A stretch of 64,000 nucleotides of DNA from Actinomycetota bacterium (GTDB lineage Bacteria; Actinomycetota; Thermoleophilia; Gaiellales; F1-60-MAGs149): NCBI GenBank assembly GCA_016870485.1, contig VGBM01000002.1:124001-188000 (forward strand), given 5' to 3'. Both the position numbers and the translations under genes were made by a program. The notes beneath the pieces were generated by a model. That model made no database searches, had not been told where the DNA came from, and saw nothing but the letters and a program-made list of their open reading frames with translations. Below, piece after piece: positions 1 to 9,114 of this stretch. Each line of letters begins with the position of its first letter. Positions within the stretch are counted from its first letter, which is position 1.

Positions 1-477
1 GGCGCGTGGACGGCCGTCGCCCCGGCGCCCGTCGACGGGTCGACCGCCGCGCAGCCGTCGCTCGCCGCGCCGCGTACCGGCCAGATGGTGCTGGCCTGGG
101 TCACGAGAACCCAGGTTAACGGCGAGCAGACGATCCGCACCGCCCGGCTGACGCCGGGCACTACGACTACGCTGAAGGTCGTGCGCCGGAAACGGGTGCA
201 CTGGACGGTGTCGACGCGCGTGACCGCCTCGGCGACGGGGTCGTTCCGGCAGGTCGGGCGCATCATCGTCCGCGGCCGCCGCGTCGTCGCCTGCCGCGTC
301 GCGCCGCTCGGGGTGACCGCCGGCAAGACCCGCATCGCGACCTGCAGGCTGACCCGCGCAGCGACGACACAGCGGCGCAGGGCCGCGCTGCGGATCCGGC
401 TGGTGACGACGTTCATCGCCGACGACGGCCAGCGGGCCACCGCGACGATCGTCGTGAGGCTCGCGCGTCGGCGCTGA
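1..477 (+). CDS. C-terminal part of a probable secreted protein, function unknown
   Basis: The frame is open from the first base of the window, so the true start lies upstream; an ATG at position 85 is only internal. The visible 158 residues are rich in Thr, Val and Arg and look like a beta-rich extracellular C-terminal domain. Two cysteines sit in ACRVAP and ATCRLT and could form a disulphide. The last residues are very basic. I do not recognise a family. It ends 3 bases before the stop of the convergent dehydrogenase gene. Confidence 0.6.
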   Translation, partial: GAWTAVAPAPVDGSTAAQPSLAAPRTGQMVLAWVTRTQVNGEQTIRTARLTPGTTTTLKVVRRKRVHWTVSTRVTASATGSFRQVGRIIVRGRRVVACRVAPLGVTAGKTRIATCRLTRAATTQRRRAALRIRLVTTFIADDGQRATATIVVRLARRR

Positions 478-480
478 GGT

Positions 481-2895
481 TCAGCGCATCCGGTCGCCGG
501 CCGGGTCGACCAGCCGGTCGGGGCCGACGACGGCCGCCGCGTCGCCGTCGAGCGTCTCGACCGCGACCTCGGCGCCCTCGGGCACGTCGACCGGCAGGTA
601 CGCGTAGCCGAGCATGCGCCCCGCGGTGTAGCCGTAGGCGGCGCTGCGGATGCGGCTGGTCGGCACGCCGGCGAGCGCCACGCTCTCGCCGCCGTAGACG
701 GGCAGCCAGTCGCCGTCGCCGATCACGAGGGTGCGGATGCGGGTCTCGAAGCCCGCGGCGCGGCGCGCTTCGAGGGCCTCCTTGCCGATGTAGTCGGCGT
801 CCTTGCGCGCGCAGAACGCGAGGCCGGCCTGGTCGGGGGTGTCGGACGGGGTCAGGTCGGTGCCGATGTAGCGGTAGCCCTTCTCCATCCGCAGCCCGTC
901 GAGGGCGCGGTAGCCGCAGACGCGCACGTCGCCCGCGCCCCGCAGGGCGTCCCAGGCGGTGGTGGCGCTGGCCTCGCGGGCGTAGAGCTCGAAGCCGTAC
1001 TCGCCGACGTACGTGATCCGCTGCGCGAAGACCGGCGCGCCGCCGACCTCGATGGCCCGGCCCGTCCCGAACGCGATCGCCTCCGCGTCGGGCGCGACCG
1101 CGGCCATGATCCGCCGCGCGTCGGGGCCCCACAGGCCGATCACGGCGAGCTCGTCGGACTCCTCGCGGATCTCGACGTCGAGGCGCAGCCGGTGCGCAAT
1201 GCCCTCAAGCCAGCCGCGGTCGGCGGCGACGGCGCCGGCGCCCGTCACCATCCGGAAGGCGTCGTCGGCGAGGCGCGTGACCGTGACGTCCGCGATCACG
1301 CCGCCTCTGTGGTCGAGCATCTGCGTGTAGACGACGGCCCCGACCGGCCGGTCCATCTCCGCGTCGCAGGCCAGCTGCACGAGGGCAAGCGCCTCGGGGC
1401 CCTCGATCCGGATCTTGCCGAAGCTCGACAGGTCGATGATGCCGGCCGACTCGCGCAGCGCGCGGTGCTCCTCGCCGATCAGGTCGAAGAACGGCATCCG
1501 GCCCCAGCCCCAGGCGCGCTGGTCGGCGCCCATGCGCCGCCAGGGCCGCCCCGGGTCGACGTACTCGGCGCGCTCGAAGCCCGACTTGACCCCGAACACG
1601 ACCCCGGCCTCCTGAAGCCGGCTGTGCAGGAACGACAACCGGGTCGGCCGCCCCCACTCGTCCTGGTCGTAGGGGTAGCGGAGGCGGTAGTAGTAGCGGT
1701 ACGTCTCCTGCGCGGCCACGGCGGCGTGCTCGGGGGCGCGGTAGACGTCGGGGAACCGCCACGGCCGGTAGCCGGAGGCGTCCCACTCGGTCTCGCCGTG
1801 GACGACCCACTCGGCGAGCGTCTTGCCGATGCCGCCGGCCCCGCCGAAGCCGTTGAGGGACAGGCCGGCCGCGACCCAGAAGCCGGGCACCCCCGGCATC
1901 GGGCCGAGCAGCGGATTGGCGTCGGGGGTCATCGCGTCGGGGTGGCAGATCAGCGCGGCGACGCCGGCCCGCTCGAGGAACGGGAAGCGCCGGATCGCGC
2001 CCTCCATCAGCTGCGCGAAGCGCTCCTCGTCGGAGGGCAGCGCGGTTGCGCCGTGCTCCCAGGGGACGCCGTCGACCCAGCGGGCCGGCGCGTCGGGCTC
2101 GTAGCCGCCGAACAGGACGCCGCCGGCCTCCGCCTTGCCGTAGACGAGGTTGTCGGGGTCGCGGAAGCAGGGCATGTCGCGCGGCAGCTCGTGCCCCTCG
2201 ACGGCCACGAGCGCGATGTGCTGGTGGTCGACCGGGGTCGACGGCACCCACGCGCCCACCATCGCGCAGACGCGCGGCGCCCACATGCCCGCCGCGTTGA
2301 CCACGGTCGGAGTGCCGATGCGGCCGTGCTCGGTGCGCACGCCCGTGACCTCGCCGTGCGGGCCGCGGTCGATGCCGGTCACGCGGCAGCGCTGCACGAT
2401 CCCGACGCCGCGCTCGCGGGCGGCGCCGGCCAGCGCGTAGGTCGTGCGGTGCGGGTCGAGCCAGCCGTCCTCCGGCACCCAGATGCCGCCGAACAGGGAC
2501 TCGGGCGAGGCCGCCGGCATGCGCTCGAGCGCGGCGTCGGGATCGAGCAGCTCGACCTCGAGGCCGATGCCGCGGGCGCGCGAGACGCCGCGGCGCATCT
2601 CCGCGAGCTGCTCGGGCGACGAGGCGATGCGCAGGGAGCCGGTCCGCTCGAACACGTCGAGCTCGGTGTAGAGCCCGATCGAGTAGCGCCGGAAGCGCAT
2701 CATCGTCTGCGACGGGTTGTACTGCGTGACGAGGCCGGCCGCGTGGTGCGTGGAGCCGCTCGTGAGCTCGCCCTTCTCGACCAGGACGACCTTCCCGGCC
2801 CCGTACTTGGCGAGGTGGTAGGCGATGGAGCAGCCGGTCACCCCGCCGCCGACGACGACGACGTCCGCCGTGTCGGGCATCTCGTTCGCGCTCAC
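481..2895 (-). CDS. FAD-dependent dimethylglycine/sarcosine dehydrogenase-like protein with C-terminal GcvT domain
   Basis: This 804-residue protein is a DAO-type flavoenzyme fused to an aminomethyltransferase (GcvT) domain, the architecture of dimethylglycine and sarcosine dehydrogenases, which demethylate N-methylglycines and pass the one-carbon unit to tetrahydrofolate. Seen: an N-terminal dinucleotide fold (VVVVGGGVTGCSIAYHLAK), then STHHAAGL, where this family links FAD covalently to His, and a GcvT-type second half from about residue 400. The GTG start at 2895 is chosen because it forms a GTGA overlap with the stop of the upstream paralogue, implying coupled translation. A longer upstream frame is only a shadow of that gene. 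The exact N-methyl substrate cannot be read from sequence. Confidence 0.85.
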   Translation of the reverse strand: MSANEMPDTADVVVVGGGVTGCSIAYHLAKYGAGKVVLVEKGELTSGSTHHAAGLVTQYNPSQTMMRFRRYSIGLYTELDVFERTGSLRIASSPEQLAEMRRGVSRARGIGLEVELLDPDAALERMPAASPESLFGGIWVPEDGWLDPHRTTYALAGAARERGVGIVQRCRVTGIDRGPHGEVTGVRTEHGRIGTPTVVNAAGMWAPRVCAMVGAWVPSTPVDHQHIALVAVEGHELPRDMPCFRDPDNLVYGKAEAGGVLFGGYEPDAPARWVDGVPWEHGATALPSDEERFAQLMEGAIRRFPFLERAGVAALICHPDAMTPDANPLLGPMPGVPGFWVAAGLSLNGFGGAGGIGKTLAEWVVHGETEWDASGYRPWRFPDVYRAPEHAAVAAQETYRYYYRLRYPYDQDEWGRPTRLSFLHSRLQEAGVVFGVKSGFERAEYVDPGRPWRRMGADQRAWGWGRMPFFDLIGEEHRALRESAGIIDLSSFGKIRIEGPEALALVQLACDAEMDRPVGAVVYTQMLDHRGGVIADVTVTRLADDAFRMVTGAGAVAADRGWLEGIAHRLRLDVEIREESDELAVIGLWGPDARRIMAAVAPDAEAIAFGTGRAIEVGGAPVFAQRITYVGEYGFELYAREASATTAWDALRGAGDVRVCGYRALDGLRMEKGYRYIGTDLTPSDTPDQAGLAFCARKDADYIGKEALEARRAAGFETRIRTLVIGDGDWLPVYGGESVALAGVPTSRIRSAAYGYTAGRMLGYAYLPVDVPEGAEVAVETLDGDAAAVVGPDRLVDPAGDRMR

Positions 2896-5348
2896 GCCAG
2901 CACCCGCTTCCGCTCGGGATCGTGGAAGGCGCCGAGGCGCGCCTCGAGGGGGTGGCGCTCGCCGTTGACCTCGACGGCGTAGTCGCCGGCGGCGAGCCAG
3001 TCGGCGCTGACGCCGTCGCCGTTGCGCGCGTAGCCGAGCGCCACGGCGCCGCCCACGGCGTGGCCGTAGGCCGCGCTCGTCGTGTAGCCGAGCGGCAGGC
3101 CGTCGCGCCAGAGCCGCTCCCCGCCCCACAGGATCAGGTCGGGGTCGAGCGCCCGGAAGCCGACCAGGCGCTTGGGCAGCTCGCCGGCGCCGAGGGCGCG
3201 CTGCTCGAGCAGGGCCTCGCGGCCGACGAAGCCGCCGGGCTTGTCCCAGGCGACGGCGAAGCCGAGGCCGGCCTCGAGCGGGGTCTCGTCGGGCGAGAGC
3301 TCGTGGCCCCACGCGCGGTAGCCCTTCTCGAGCCGGAGCGAGTTGATCGCGTAGTGCCCGGCGAGGAGGCCCTCGTGGGCGGGCAGCGCGGCGATCAGGG
3401 CCTCGAGGACGGCCGGGGCGTCGGCCGCCGGCACGTGCAGCTCCCAGCCGAGCTCGCCGACGTACGTGACGCGCGCGGCGTGGGCCGGGTGGCCCGCCAC
3501 CCGGACGGCGCGAACCGCCCCGAACGGGAAGGCGCCCGCGCCGAGGTCGACGTCGACGAGGGGCTGCAGGAGGTCGCGGCTCGCCGGGCCCATCACGCTG
3601 AGGACGGCGGTCTCGGCGGTCACGTCCGCGACGGCGCAGTCGCGGCCGGCGGCGGCGCGGCGGACGTGCCAGAGGTCGCGGATCCGCTGGGCGGTGCCCG
3701 TCACGAGCCGGAAGCGGTCCTCATCGAGGCGCAGGACCGTGAGGTCGCTCCGGAAGCGGCCGCGCTCGTCGAGCATCGCCGTGTAGACGAGCTCGCCCGG
3801 GGCCACGTCGACGTCGTTGGCGCAGAGCCGGCCGAGGACGGCCACGGCATCGGAGCCCTCGACGGCGACCTTGCCGAAGCCCGACTGGTCGAAGACGGCG
3901 ACGGCCTCACGGCAGGCGAGGTGCTCGGCCCGGTGGCGGTCCCACCAGGACTGGCGCCCGAACGCGTAGCGGATCTCCGGGACGGTGCCGGGCTCGCCGA
4001 ACACGTTGGGGCGCTCGAAGGCGGCCTTCTCCCCGAACCAGGCGCCCTGCGCCGCGACCACCTCGTGCACGGGCGAGGTGCGGAGCGGGCGGCCGGTGAC
4101 CAGCTCGCGGTTGGGGTAGGCCATCAGGTAGTGCGTGCCGAGCGCCTCGGTGACGCGGGTGCGCAGGTAGGCGAGGTCGTCCTGCTCGGGCGCGAAGCGG
4201 GCCGGGTCGACCATGCTCAGGTCGTACGGCTGGTGGCCCTCGAGGAGCCACTCGGCGAGCGCCTCCCCCACGCCGCCGCCGTAGGCGAGTCCGGCCGAGT
4301 TCATGCCGGCGGCGATCCAGACGCCGGGCACCTCGGGCGCCGGCCCGAGCATGAAGTTGGAGTCGGGGGTGAAGGACTCGGGCCCGTTCACGAAGCGCTC
4401 GAAGCCGACGTCCGCGAGGACGGGCAGCCGCCGCAGGCCCTCCTCGAGCGGCGGCTCGAAGTGCTTCCAGTCGGGCTCGAGCAGCTGGAAGCTGAAGGGG
4501 TGCGGGACCGGGTCGACGAGCCAGGGCTTCGTGACCGCCTGGAAGGCGCCGAGGCGGATCTTGTCGTGGACGGTCAGGTAGTACGTGCAGCCGTCGGCGT
4601 CGCGAGTGCACGGGAGCATGTCGATGTCACCCGGGATCGGGTTGGAGTCGACGTAGTGGTGCTCGACCGGCGCGAGCGGCACGTGGATGCCGTGGGCGCC
4701 GGCGAGGTCGCGCGTCCACATGCCGCAGGCGAGGACGACCTCCTCGGCCTCGAGCACGTCGCCCGTCTCCAGGAGGACGCCGGTCGCGCGGCCGCCCTCG
4801 ACGCGCAGGCCCCGGACGCGCGCGTCCTGGCAGACCGTCGCGCCGTGGCGCTCGGCGCCCCGGGCGAGCGCCCGGGCGAGCCCCGCCGGCTCGACCTTGC
4901 CGTCGTCGGGGATGTGCAGGCCGCCGATGAGGCCGTCGGGGCTCTGCAGCGGGAACAGCTCGGCGGCCCGCGCGGCGGACACGATCTCGACGTCGATGCC
5001 GAGGTGCCGCGCCATCGAGCCGGTGCGCCGGTACTGGTACATCCGCTCCTCGTTGCGCGCCACGTAGAGCGTGCCGCACTGGCGCCAGTCGACGTGCTCG
5101 CCGGTCTCGGCCTCGAGGCCGGCGTAGAGCCGCGCGGAGGCGTGGCACATGCGGGCCAGGGTGCTGCTCGTGCGCAGGCGGCCCACCATCCCGGCGGCGT
5201 GCCACGTGGTGCCGCCACCGACCGCAGTCTGCTCGAGCACGACGACGTCGCGCTCCCCCGCCTTCGCAAGGTGGTACGCGATCGAGCAGCCGATCACCCC
5301 GCCGCCGACGATGGCGATGCGGGCGCGTCCCGGTACACTCCCGCTCAT
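2892..5348 (-). CDS. FAD-dependent dimethylglycine/sarcosine dehydrogenase-like protein with C-terminal GcvT domain (first gene of operon)
   Basis: This 818-residue paralogue has the same order: Rossmann fold (IAIVGGGVIGCSIAYHLAK), the flavin-linking TTWHAAGM motif, an FAD oxidoreductase body and a folate-binding GcvT half. It is likely to oxidise dimethylglycine, sarcosine or a related N-methyl amine. The ATG at 5348 is preferred over an upstream in-frame ATG because that extension would run through a palindromic operator. The gene overlaps its paralogue by four bases, so two different substrates or two successive demethylations are plausible. It faces a GntR gene across a 41-base gap, which suggests control by that regulator. 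Confidence 0.85.
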   Translation of the reverse strand: MSGSVPGRARIAIVGGGVIGCSIAYHLAKAGERDVVVLEQTAVGGGTTWHAAGMVGRLRTSSTLARMCHASARLYAGLEAETGEHVDWRQCGTLYVARNEERMYQYRRTGSMARHLGIDVEIVSAARAAELFPLQSPDGLIGGLHIPDDGKVEPAGLARALARGAERHGATVCQDARVRGLRVEGGRATGVLLETGDVLEAEEVVLACGMWTRDLAGAHGIHVPLAPVEHHYVDSNPIPGDIDMLPCTRDADGCTYYLTVHDKIRLGAFQAVTKPWLVDPVPHPFSFQLLEPDWKHFEPPLEEGLRRLPVLADVGFERFVNGPESFTPDSNFMLGPAPEVPGVWIAAGMNSAGLAYGGGVGEALAEWLLEGHQPYDLSMVDPARFAPEQDDLAYLRTRVTEALGTHYLMAYPNRELVTGRPLRTSPVHEVVAAQGAWFGEKAAFERPNVFGEPGTVPEIRYAFGRQSWWDRHRAEHLACREAVAVFDQSGFGKVAVEGSDAVAVLGRLCANDVDVAPGELVYTAMLDERGRFRSDLTVLRLDEDRFRLVTGTAQRIRDLWHVRRAAAGRDCAVADVTAETAVLSVMGPASRDLLQPLVDVDLGAGAFPFGAVRAVRVAGHPAHAARVTYVGELGWELHVPAADAPAVLEALIAALPAHEGLLAGHYAINSLRLEKGYRAWGHELSPDETPLEAGLGFAVAWDKPGGFVGREALLEQRALGAGELPKRLVGFRALDPDLILWGGERLWRDGLPLGYTTSAAYGHAVGGAVALGYARNGDGVSADWLAAGDYAVEVNGERHPLEARLGAFHDPERKRVLA

Positions 5349-5351
5349 GCG

Positions 5352-5404
5352 CAGACCTGTCTGGACATGCACGGGAGACGTTTCCAGACATGTCTAGTCA
5401 TGTC
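5352..5404. promoter_or_regulatory. Paired palindromic operator between dehydrogenase operon and GntR gene
   Basis: Two copies of the dyad CAGAC-NN-GTCT(G) lie 33 bases apart centre to centre, about three helical turns: CAGACCTGTCTG at 5352-5363 and AGACATGTCT at 5386-5395. A further inverted pair GACATG/CATGTC spans 5387-5404. The first site ends four bases before the dehydrogenase ATG and the second covers the GntR start codon. This matches autoregulation plus control of the divergent operon by the GntR protein. The dyads are seen; the binding protein is inferred. Confidence 0.7.
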
Positions 5405-6184
5405 AAGGGCCCGGCGGAGGCGGCCGCGGCGCGTCTCGCCGCGGGCGACGGCCCCGCGCACGAGCGCCTGACCGCGGCGCTGCGCGGGCTGATCGACGAC
5501 GGCGTCCTGCGCCCCGGCGACCCCCTGCCCGGCGACGCCGCCCTCGTCGCCGCCACCGGGCTCGCCCGCGGCACCGTCCGCCAGGCCGTCGCGGCGCTGC
5601 GCGCCGAGGGCCTCGTGCAGACGCGCCAGGGCGCCCGCACCACCGTCCTCGCCCGGCCGCGCCTGCAGCCCTTCTCCGAGCTCGTCTCGTTCACCGCCTG
5701 GGCGCGGCAGGCCGGCGCCGAGCCGGGCGCCCGCGTCGTCGAGCTCGTGCGCCGACCCGCCGACCCGGCCACCGCGGAGCCCCTCCGGCTCGCCGCCGGC
5801 GCCCTCGCCTGGACCCTGACCCGCGTGCGCCTGCTCGACGGCGTGCCCGTGCTGGTGGAGCGCGCCGCCTACCCGGAGGCGATCGGCGACCTCCTCGTCG
5901 GCGCCGACCTCGAGCGTGGGAGCGTCTACGCCACGCTCGCGGCCCGCGGCGTGGAGGTCGCATCGGGCCACCACCGGATCAGTGCCGTCGGCGCCGACCC
6001 GGAGACCGCGGCGCTCCTCAACCTGCGCCCGGGCGAGCCGCTCCTGCGCCAGGCCCGCACCGTCTTCGGCCCCGAGGGCGCCCCGCTCGAACACTCCGTC
6101 GACGACTGGCGCGGCGACGCGATCGCCCTCGACGCCGTCAACTCGGCGCAGGGCAACCGGCTCGCCCGGCGCCCGCGCGGCTGA
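5390..6184 (+). CDS. GntR family transcriptional regulator (HutC/UTRA type)
   Basis: This 264-residue protein has an N-terminal winged helix-turn-helix (about residues 20-85, including GDAALVAATGLARGTVRQAV) followed by a UTRA-like ligand-binding domain ending near PLEHSVDDWRGDAIAL. Such regulators sense small metabolites. Its position opposite the FAD-GcvT operon suggests it responds to an N-methyl amine or breakdown product and represses both units. The ATG at 5390 lies inside a palindrome, so binding of its own product would block its expression. A later in-frame start at GTG 5402 cannot be excluded. Confidence 0.85.
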   Translation: MSSHVKGPAEAAAARLAAGDGPAHERLTAALRGLIDDGVLRPGDPLPGDAALVAATGLARGTVRQAVAALRAEGLVQTRQGARTTVLARPRLQPFSELVSFTAWARQAGAEPGARVVELVRRPADPATAEPLRLAAGALAWTLTRVRLLDGVPVLVERAAYPEAIGDLLVGADLERGSVYATLAARGVEVASGHHRISAVGADPETAALLNLRPGEPLLRQARTVFGPEGAPLEHSVDDWRGDAIALDAVNSAQGNRLARRPRG

Positions 6185-6247
6185 GCGCCCGCGTCAGATG
6201 CGCCCGGCCGGAGCGCCCCGACCGGGCCGCGCGGGCGCGGCGCGATC

Positions 6248-6827
6248 GTGACCCGCTGCGACTGCGCGGTGAGCGGGACGTTCGACCCGATCGTCTCCCC
6301 CGGCCAGGCGGAGACCGGCCACATGCACAACTCCTTCGGGGCCCTGTCGATCGCGCCGGACTCGACGCCGGCGTCCATGCGTGCGGCCCACGCGGGCCGC
6401 GACGACGCGACCTGCGGCCGCGGCACGACGGCCCACGTACTGGGTGCCTGGGCCGATGGCCGACGGCCAGACGGTGCTGCCGGACGCGGTGCGCGCCAAG
6501 TACCGCCCCGCGCGCGGCCGCACCGGGCGCATGGCGACCTTCCGGGACGACTTCCAGGTCGTGCGCTTCGCCAGCTGCTGGAACGGCGTCAACGCCTTCC
6601 TGCCCGGCTCCACCCACGTGGCCATGCCGCTGCGCCGCGGCGCCTGCCCCGCCACCCGCCCCGTGTCGATCCCCGCGCTGACCCTCGAGGTGTCGTACCC
6701 GACCGACGGGCTGCCGCACGCCTGGAGCCTGCACTCCGGCTCGACGGCCGGCTACCACGCCGACTTCATGAACGGCTGGGAGCCGGGCGCGATCGCCCGC
6801 CTCGCGGGCCCGCCCCGGCGGGCCTAG
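6248..6827 (+). pseudogene. DUF1996 domain protein disrupted by a single-base frameshift
   Basis: The first frame (from GTG 6248) encodes the DUF1996 N-terminal pattern: RCDCAVSGTFDPIVSPGQ, then GHMHNSFGA and a TC motif. At about 6431-6434 (GCCC) it must shift to the frame ending at 6827, which continues TYWVPGP, FASCWNGVN, GACPATRPVSIPALTLEVSY and HADFMNGW, the rest of the same domain. Removing one C in the GCCC run would join the halves as TTATYWVP. No signal peptide is visible upstream, so the 5' end may also be lost, although DUF1996 proteins are usually secreted. A sequencing error is an alternative. It ends by sharing a CTAG with the convergent mttB-like gene. Confidence 0.75.
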
Positions 6828-8257
6828 CCGCCGATCTCCGCGCTGCGCGCCGCGACGTACGCGTCGATCTCGGCGAGCAGCGCGGAGTCGATCGGCGGCG
6901 GCTCGTGCGCCGCCAGGCGCTCGCGCCAGAGGTCCTCGGCGCGCTGCTCGGCGGTCTTCGAGCCGGCGGCGCGCCAGCGCTCGACGTTCATCGTCGTGGC
7001 GATCGCCGGGCGGTGGAAGCAGTCGCGGAAGCGAGCCAGCGTGTGGTCGACCCCGAAGAAGTGGCCACCCGGCCCGACCTCGCGGATCGCGTCGAGCGCG
7101 AGCTCGTCATCGTCGACGACGAGCGGCCCGTACTCCGCGCAGAGGGAGCCGATGATGTCGACGTCGATCATCAGCTTCTCGTAGCCGGCGACGAGACCGG
7201 CGTCGAGCCAGCCGGCCGCGTGCATGACGACGTCGGCCCGCGCGTCCAGCGACGCCTTCAGCACCTGCATCGCCTCCCACCCGGCCTGCGCGTCGACGAT
7301 CTGGCTCGTGGTCAGCCCGCCGCCGAGGGCCCGCGTCGGCAGCCCGTAGTGGCGCGCCAGCTGCGCATGCGCGACGACGCCCTTGGCGAGCTCCGGGCCG
7401 CCGAAACCGGCGGCCCCCGACTGCATGTTCGTGACGGGCAGGCCGACCCCGAGCAGGACCGGGCAGCCGGGGCGGACGGCCTGCACCAGCGCGATCGCGG
7501 CGAACGCCTCGGCCAGCATCTGCGCGGTGCCGCCCGCGAGCGTGACGGGCGCCATCGCGCCGAGCAGGGCGCCCGGCATCACGATCGGGGCCTGCCCGTG
7601 GCGGGCGAGGCCCATCATCGCGTCGGACATCCGCTCGTCCCAGCGCAGCGGCGAGTTCGAGTTCACGATCGCGGTCATCGCGCAGCGGCCCGCGAGCCCG
7701 CCGAGGGCGAGGTCGGCGATGCGCACGGAATCCTCGACCGCCTCCGGCGAGTTGACGGCCGCCATGAACGGCTTGTCGGACTCGACGGCGAGCGTGCGCA
7801 CGAGGTGGAGGTGCCGGATGTCGACATCGATGTCCTGCGCCTCGACCACGACGCCGCCGGCGACGTCGAGCTCATCGGCGTCCTGGATCAGCCCGACTAG
7901 GTTGCGCAGGTCCTCGAGCGTCCCGTTGCGACGCTCGCCCGCCTGCAGCACGAACGGCGACCCGTACGTCGGGGCGAACGCGGTGACGCCCTGCCCGATC
8001 GGGATGTCGCGGGCCGGATTGCGGGCGTGCCACGTGTACGAGCCCGGCGCCTGCGCAACCTGCGCCGCGACCCAGTCGGCGTCGAAGCGGACCGTCTCGC
8101 CGTCGACCTCCTGGCCCGCCTCGGCGAGCACGGCGAGGACCCGCGGGTTCTCGAACTGCACGCCGAGTTCGGAGACGATCGTGCGCCAGGCGGCGTCGAT
8201 CGCCGCGATGTCGGCGGCGCTGAGGAGGTCGACCGGCGGGCGGGCCACGCGTAGCAT
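6824..8257 (-). CDS. MttB-family (non-pyrrolysine) methylamine methyltransferase
   Basis: This 477-residue protein belongs to the trimethylamine methyltransferase MttB/MtgB superfamily, a TIM-barrel group that transfers methyl groups from quaternary amines such as glycine betaine, carnitine or proline betaine to a corrinoid protein. Typical segments are visible: WHARNPARDIPIG, the NSNSPLRWDERM stretch, MQSGAAGFGGPE, and a C-terminal HFFGVDHTLARFRDCFHRP. There is no internal amber codon, so it is the non-Pyl type. A TAGACT hexamer six bases before the ATG suggests a leaderless mRNA. No corrinoid protein or activase gene is nearby. A second paralogue lies at 18347-19783. Confidence 0.85.
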   Translation of the reverse strand: MLRVARPPVDLLSAADIAAIDAAWRTIVSELGVQFENPRVLAVLAEAGQEVDGETVRFDADWVAAQVAQAPGSYTWHARNPARDIPIGQGVTAFAPTYGSPFVLQAGERRNGTLEDLRNLVGLIQDADELDVAGGVVVEAQDIDVDIRHLHLVRTLAVESDKPFMAAVNSPEAVEDSVRIADLALGGLAGRCAMTAIVNSNSPLRWDERMSDAMMGLARHGQAPIVMPGALLGAMAPVTLAGGTAQMLAEAFAAIALVQAVRPGCPVLLGVGLPVTNMQSGAAGFGGPELAKGVVAHAQLARHYGLPTRALGGGLTTSQIVDAQAGWEAMQVLKASLDARADVVMHAAGWLDAGLVAGYEKLMIDVDIIGSLCAEYGPLVVDDDELALDAIREVGPGGHFFGVDHTLARFRDCFHRPAIATTMNVERWRAAGSKTAEQRAEDLWRERLAAHEPPPIDSALLAEIDAYVAARSAEIGG

Positions 8258-8263
8258 TCGCGC

Positions 8264-8269
8264 AGTCTA
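8264..8269 (-). promoter_or_regulatory. Leaderless -10 element (TAGACT) of mttB-like gene
   Basis: TAGACT on the minus strand lies six bases before the ATG at 8257, leaving almost no 5' leader. It also touches the ATG of the divergent hydrolase at 8269. Confidence 0.55.
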
Positions 8270-9108
8270 TGCCGCCCTGCCGCTTCGAGCCCGTCTCGCC
8301 CCGCGTCGACCGCTTCACCCCGGACGAGCGGACCGACCGACCGGTCCTCGGCGCGATCCACGGCACGGCCGGCACCCTGGTCGTCGACGCGGGCGCCTCG
8401 CCCGCCCACCTCGGCGCCTTCGCGGCCGCGCTGGCCGCCCACGGGCGCCCGCCCGTGCTGGCGATCGCGCTGACCCACTGGCACTGGGACCACTCGTTCG
8501 GGTCGGCGGCGCTCGACGTGCCGGTGATCGCGAGCGAGGCGACGGCCGCCGGCGTGGCGGTGCAGGCCGGCTACGCGTGGGACGAGGCCGCGATCCGCGG
8601 ACGGGTCGACGCGGGCCTCGAGCTCGCCTTCTCCCTGCCGCACCTGCTCGCGGAGTACACGGACGCCGAGCGCGACGCCCTCGCGATCGTCGTGCCCCAG
8701 GTGACCTTCGCCGAGCGGCACGTCGTCGACCTCGGCGACACCGCGGTCGAGCTCGTCCGGGTCGGCGGCGACCACGCCGACGACTCGGTCGTCGCCTGGG
8801 AGCCCTCCAACCGGGTGCTGTTCCTCGGCGACGCGCTCTACCAGTGCCTGTGGGACGACCCCGAGTACCTCACCGTCGAGGGCGTGCGCGGCCTGCTCGA
8901 GCGCCTCGCCCCGTTCGACCCCGCGCACGCGCTCGAGGGCCACGACGAGGAGGTCGCCGACGCCGCGGCCTATGCGGCCCGCCTCGCCGAGCTCACTCGG
9001 GCCTGCGACCTCGTCGAGGCGCACGGCGAGGGCGCCCCCGCGCGCGCGGACGGGGACGAGTCCCTCGCCGAGCTGGTCGCGCAGCTCGTCGCCGGCGCGC
9101 GCCGCTAG
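8269..9108 (+). CDS. Metallo-beta-lactamase-fold hydrolase
   Basis: This 279-residue protein carries the metal-binding THWHWDHSFG motif (HxHxDH) near residue 70, a later metal His in the VGGDHADDS region, and FLGDALY, which supplies the bridging Asp. It is therefore a binuclear-zinc (or iron) hydrolase of the glyoxalase II/lactonase superfamily. The substrate cannot be assigned. It diverges from the mttB-like gene with its start almost touching that gene's promoter, so the two may share regulation. The ATG at 8269 has no clear ribosome-binding site, and a downstream start is possible. Confidence 0.75.
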   Translation: MPPCRFEPVSPRVDRFTPDERTDRPVLGAIHGTAGTLVVDAGASPAHLGAFAAALAAHGRPPVLAIALTHWHWDHSFGSAALDVPVIASEATAAGVAVQAGYAWDEAAIRGRVDAGLELAFSLPHLLAEYTDAERDALAIVVPQVTFAERHVVDLGDTAVELVRVGGDHADDSVVAWEPSNRVLFLGDALYQCLWDDPEYLTVEGVRGLLERLAPFDPAHALEGHDEEVADAAAYAARLAELTRACDLVEAHGEGAPARADGDESLAELVAQLVAGARR

Positions 9109-9114
9109 GCCCGC

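Noticed and set aside
2922..5471. An 849-codon plus-strand frame across the dehydrogenase operon
   Set aside because: Composition is low-complexity Arg/Gly/Ala/Val/Glu and it mirrors the FAD-GcvT gene on the other strand.
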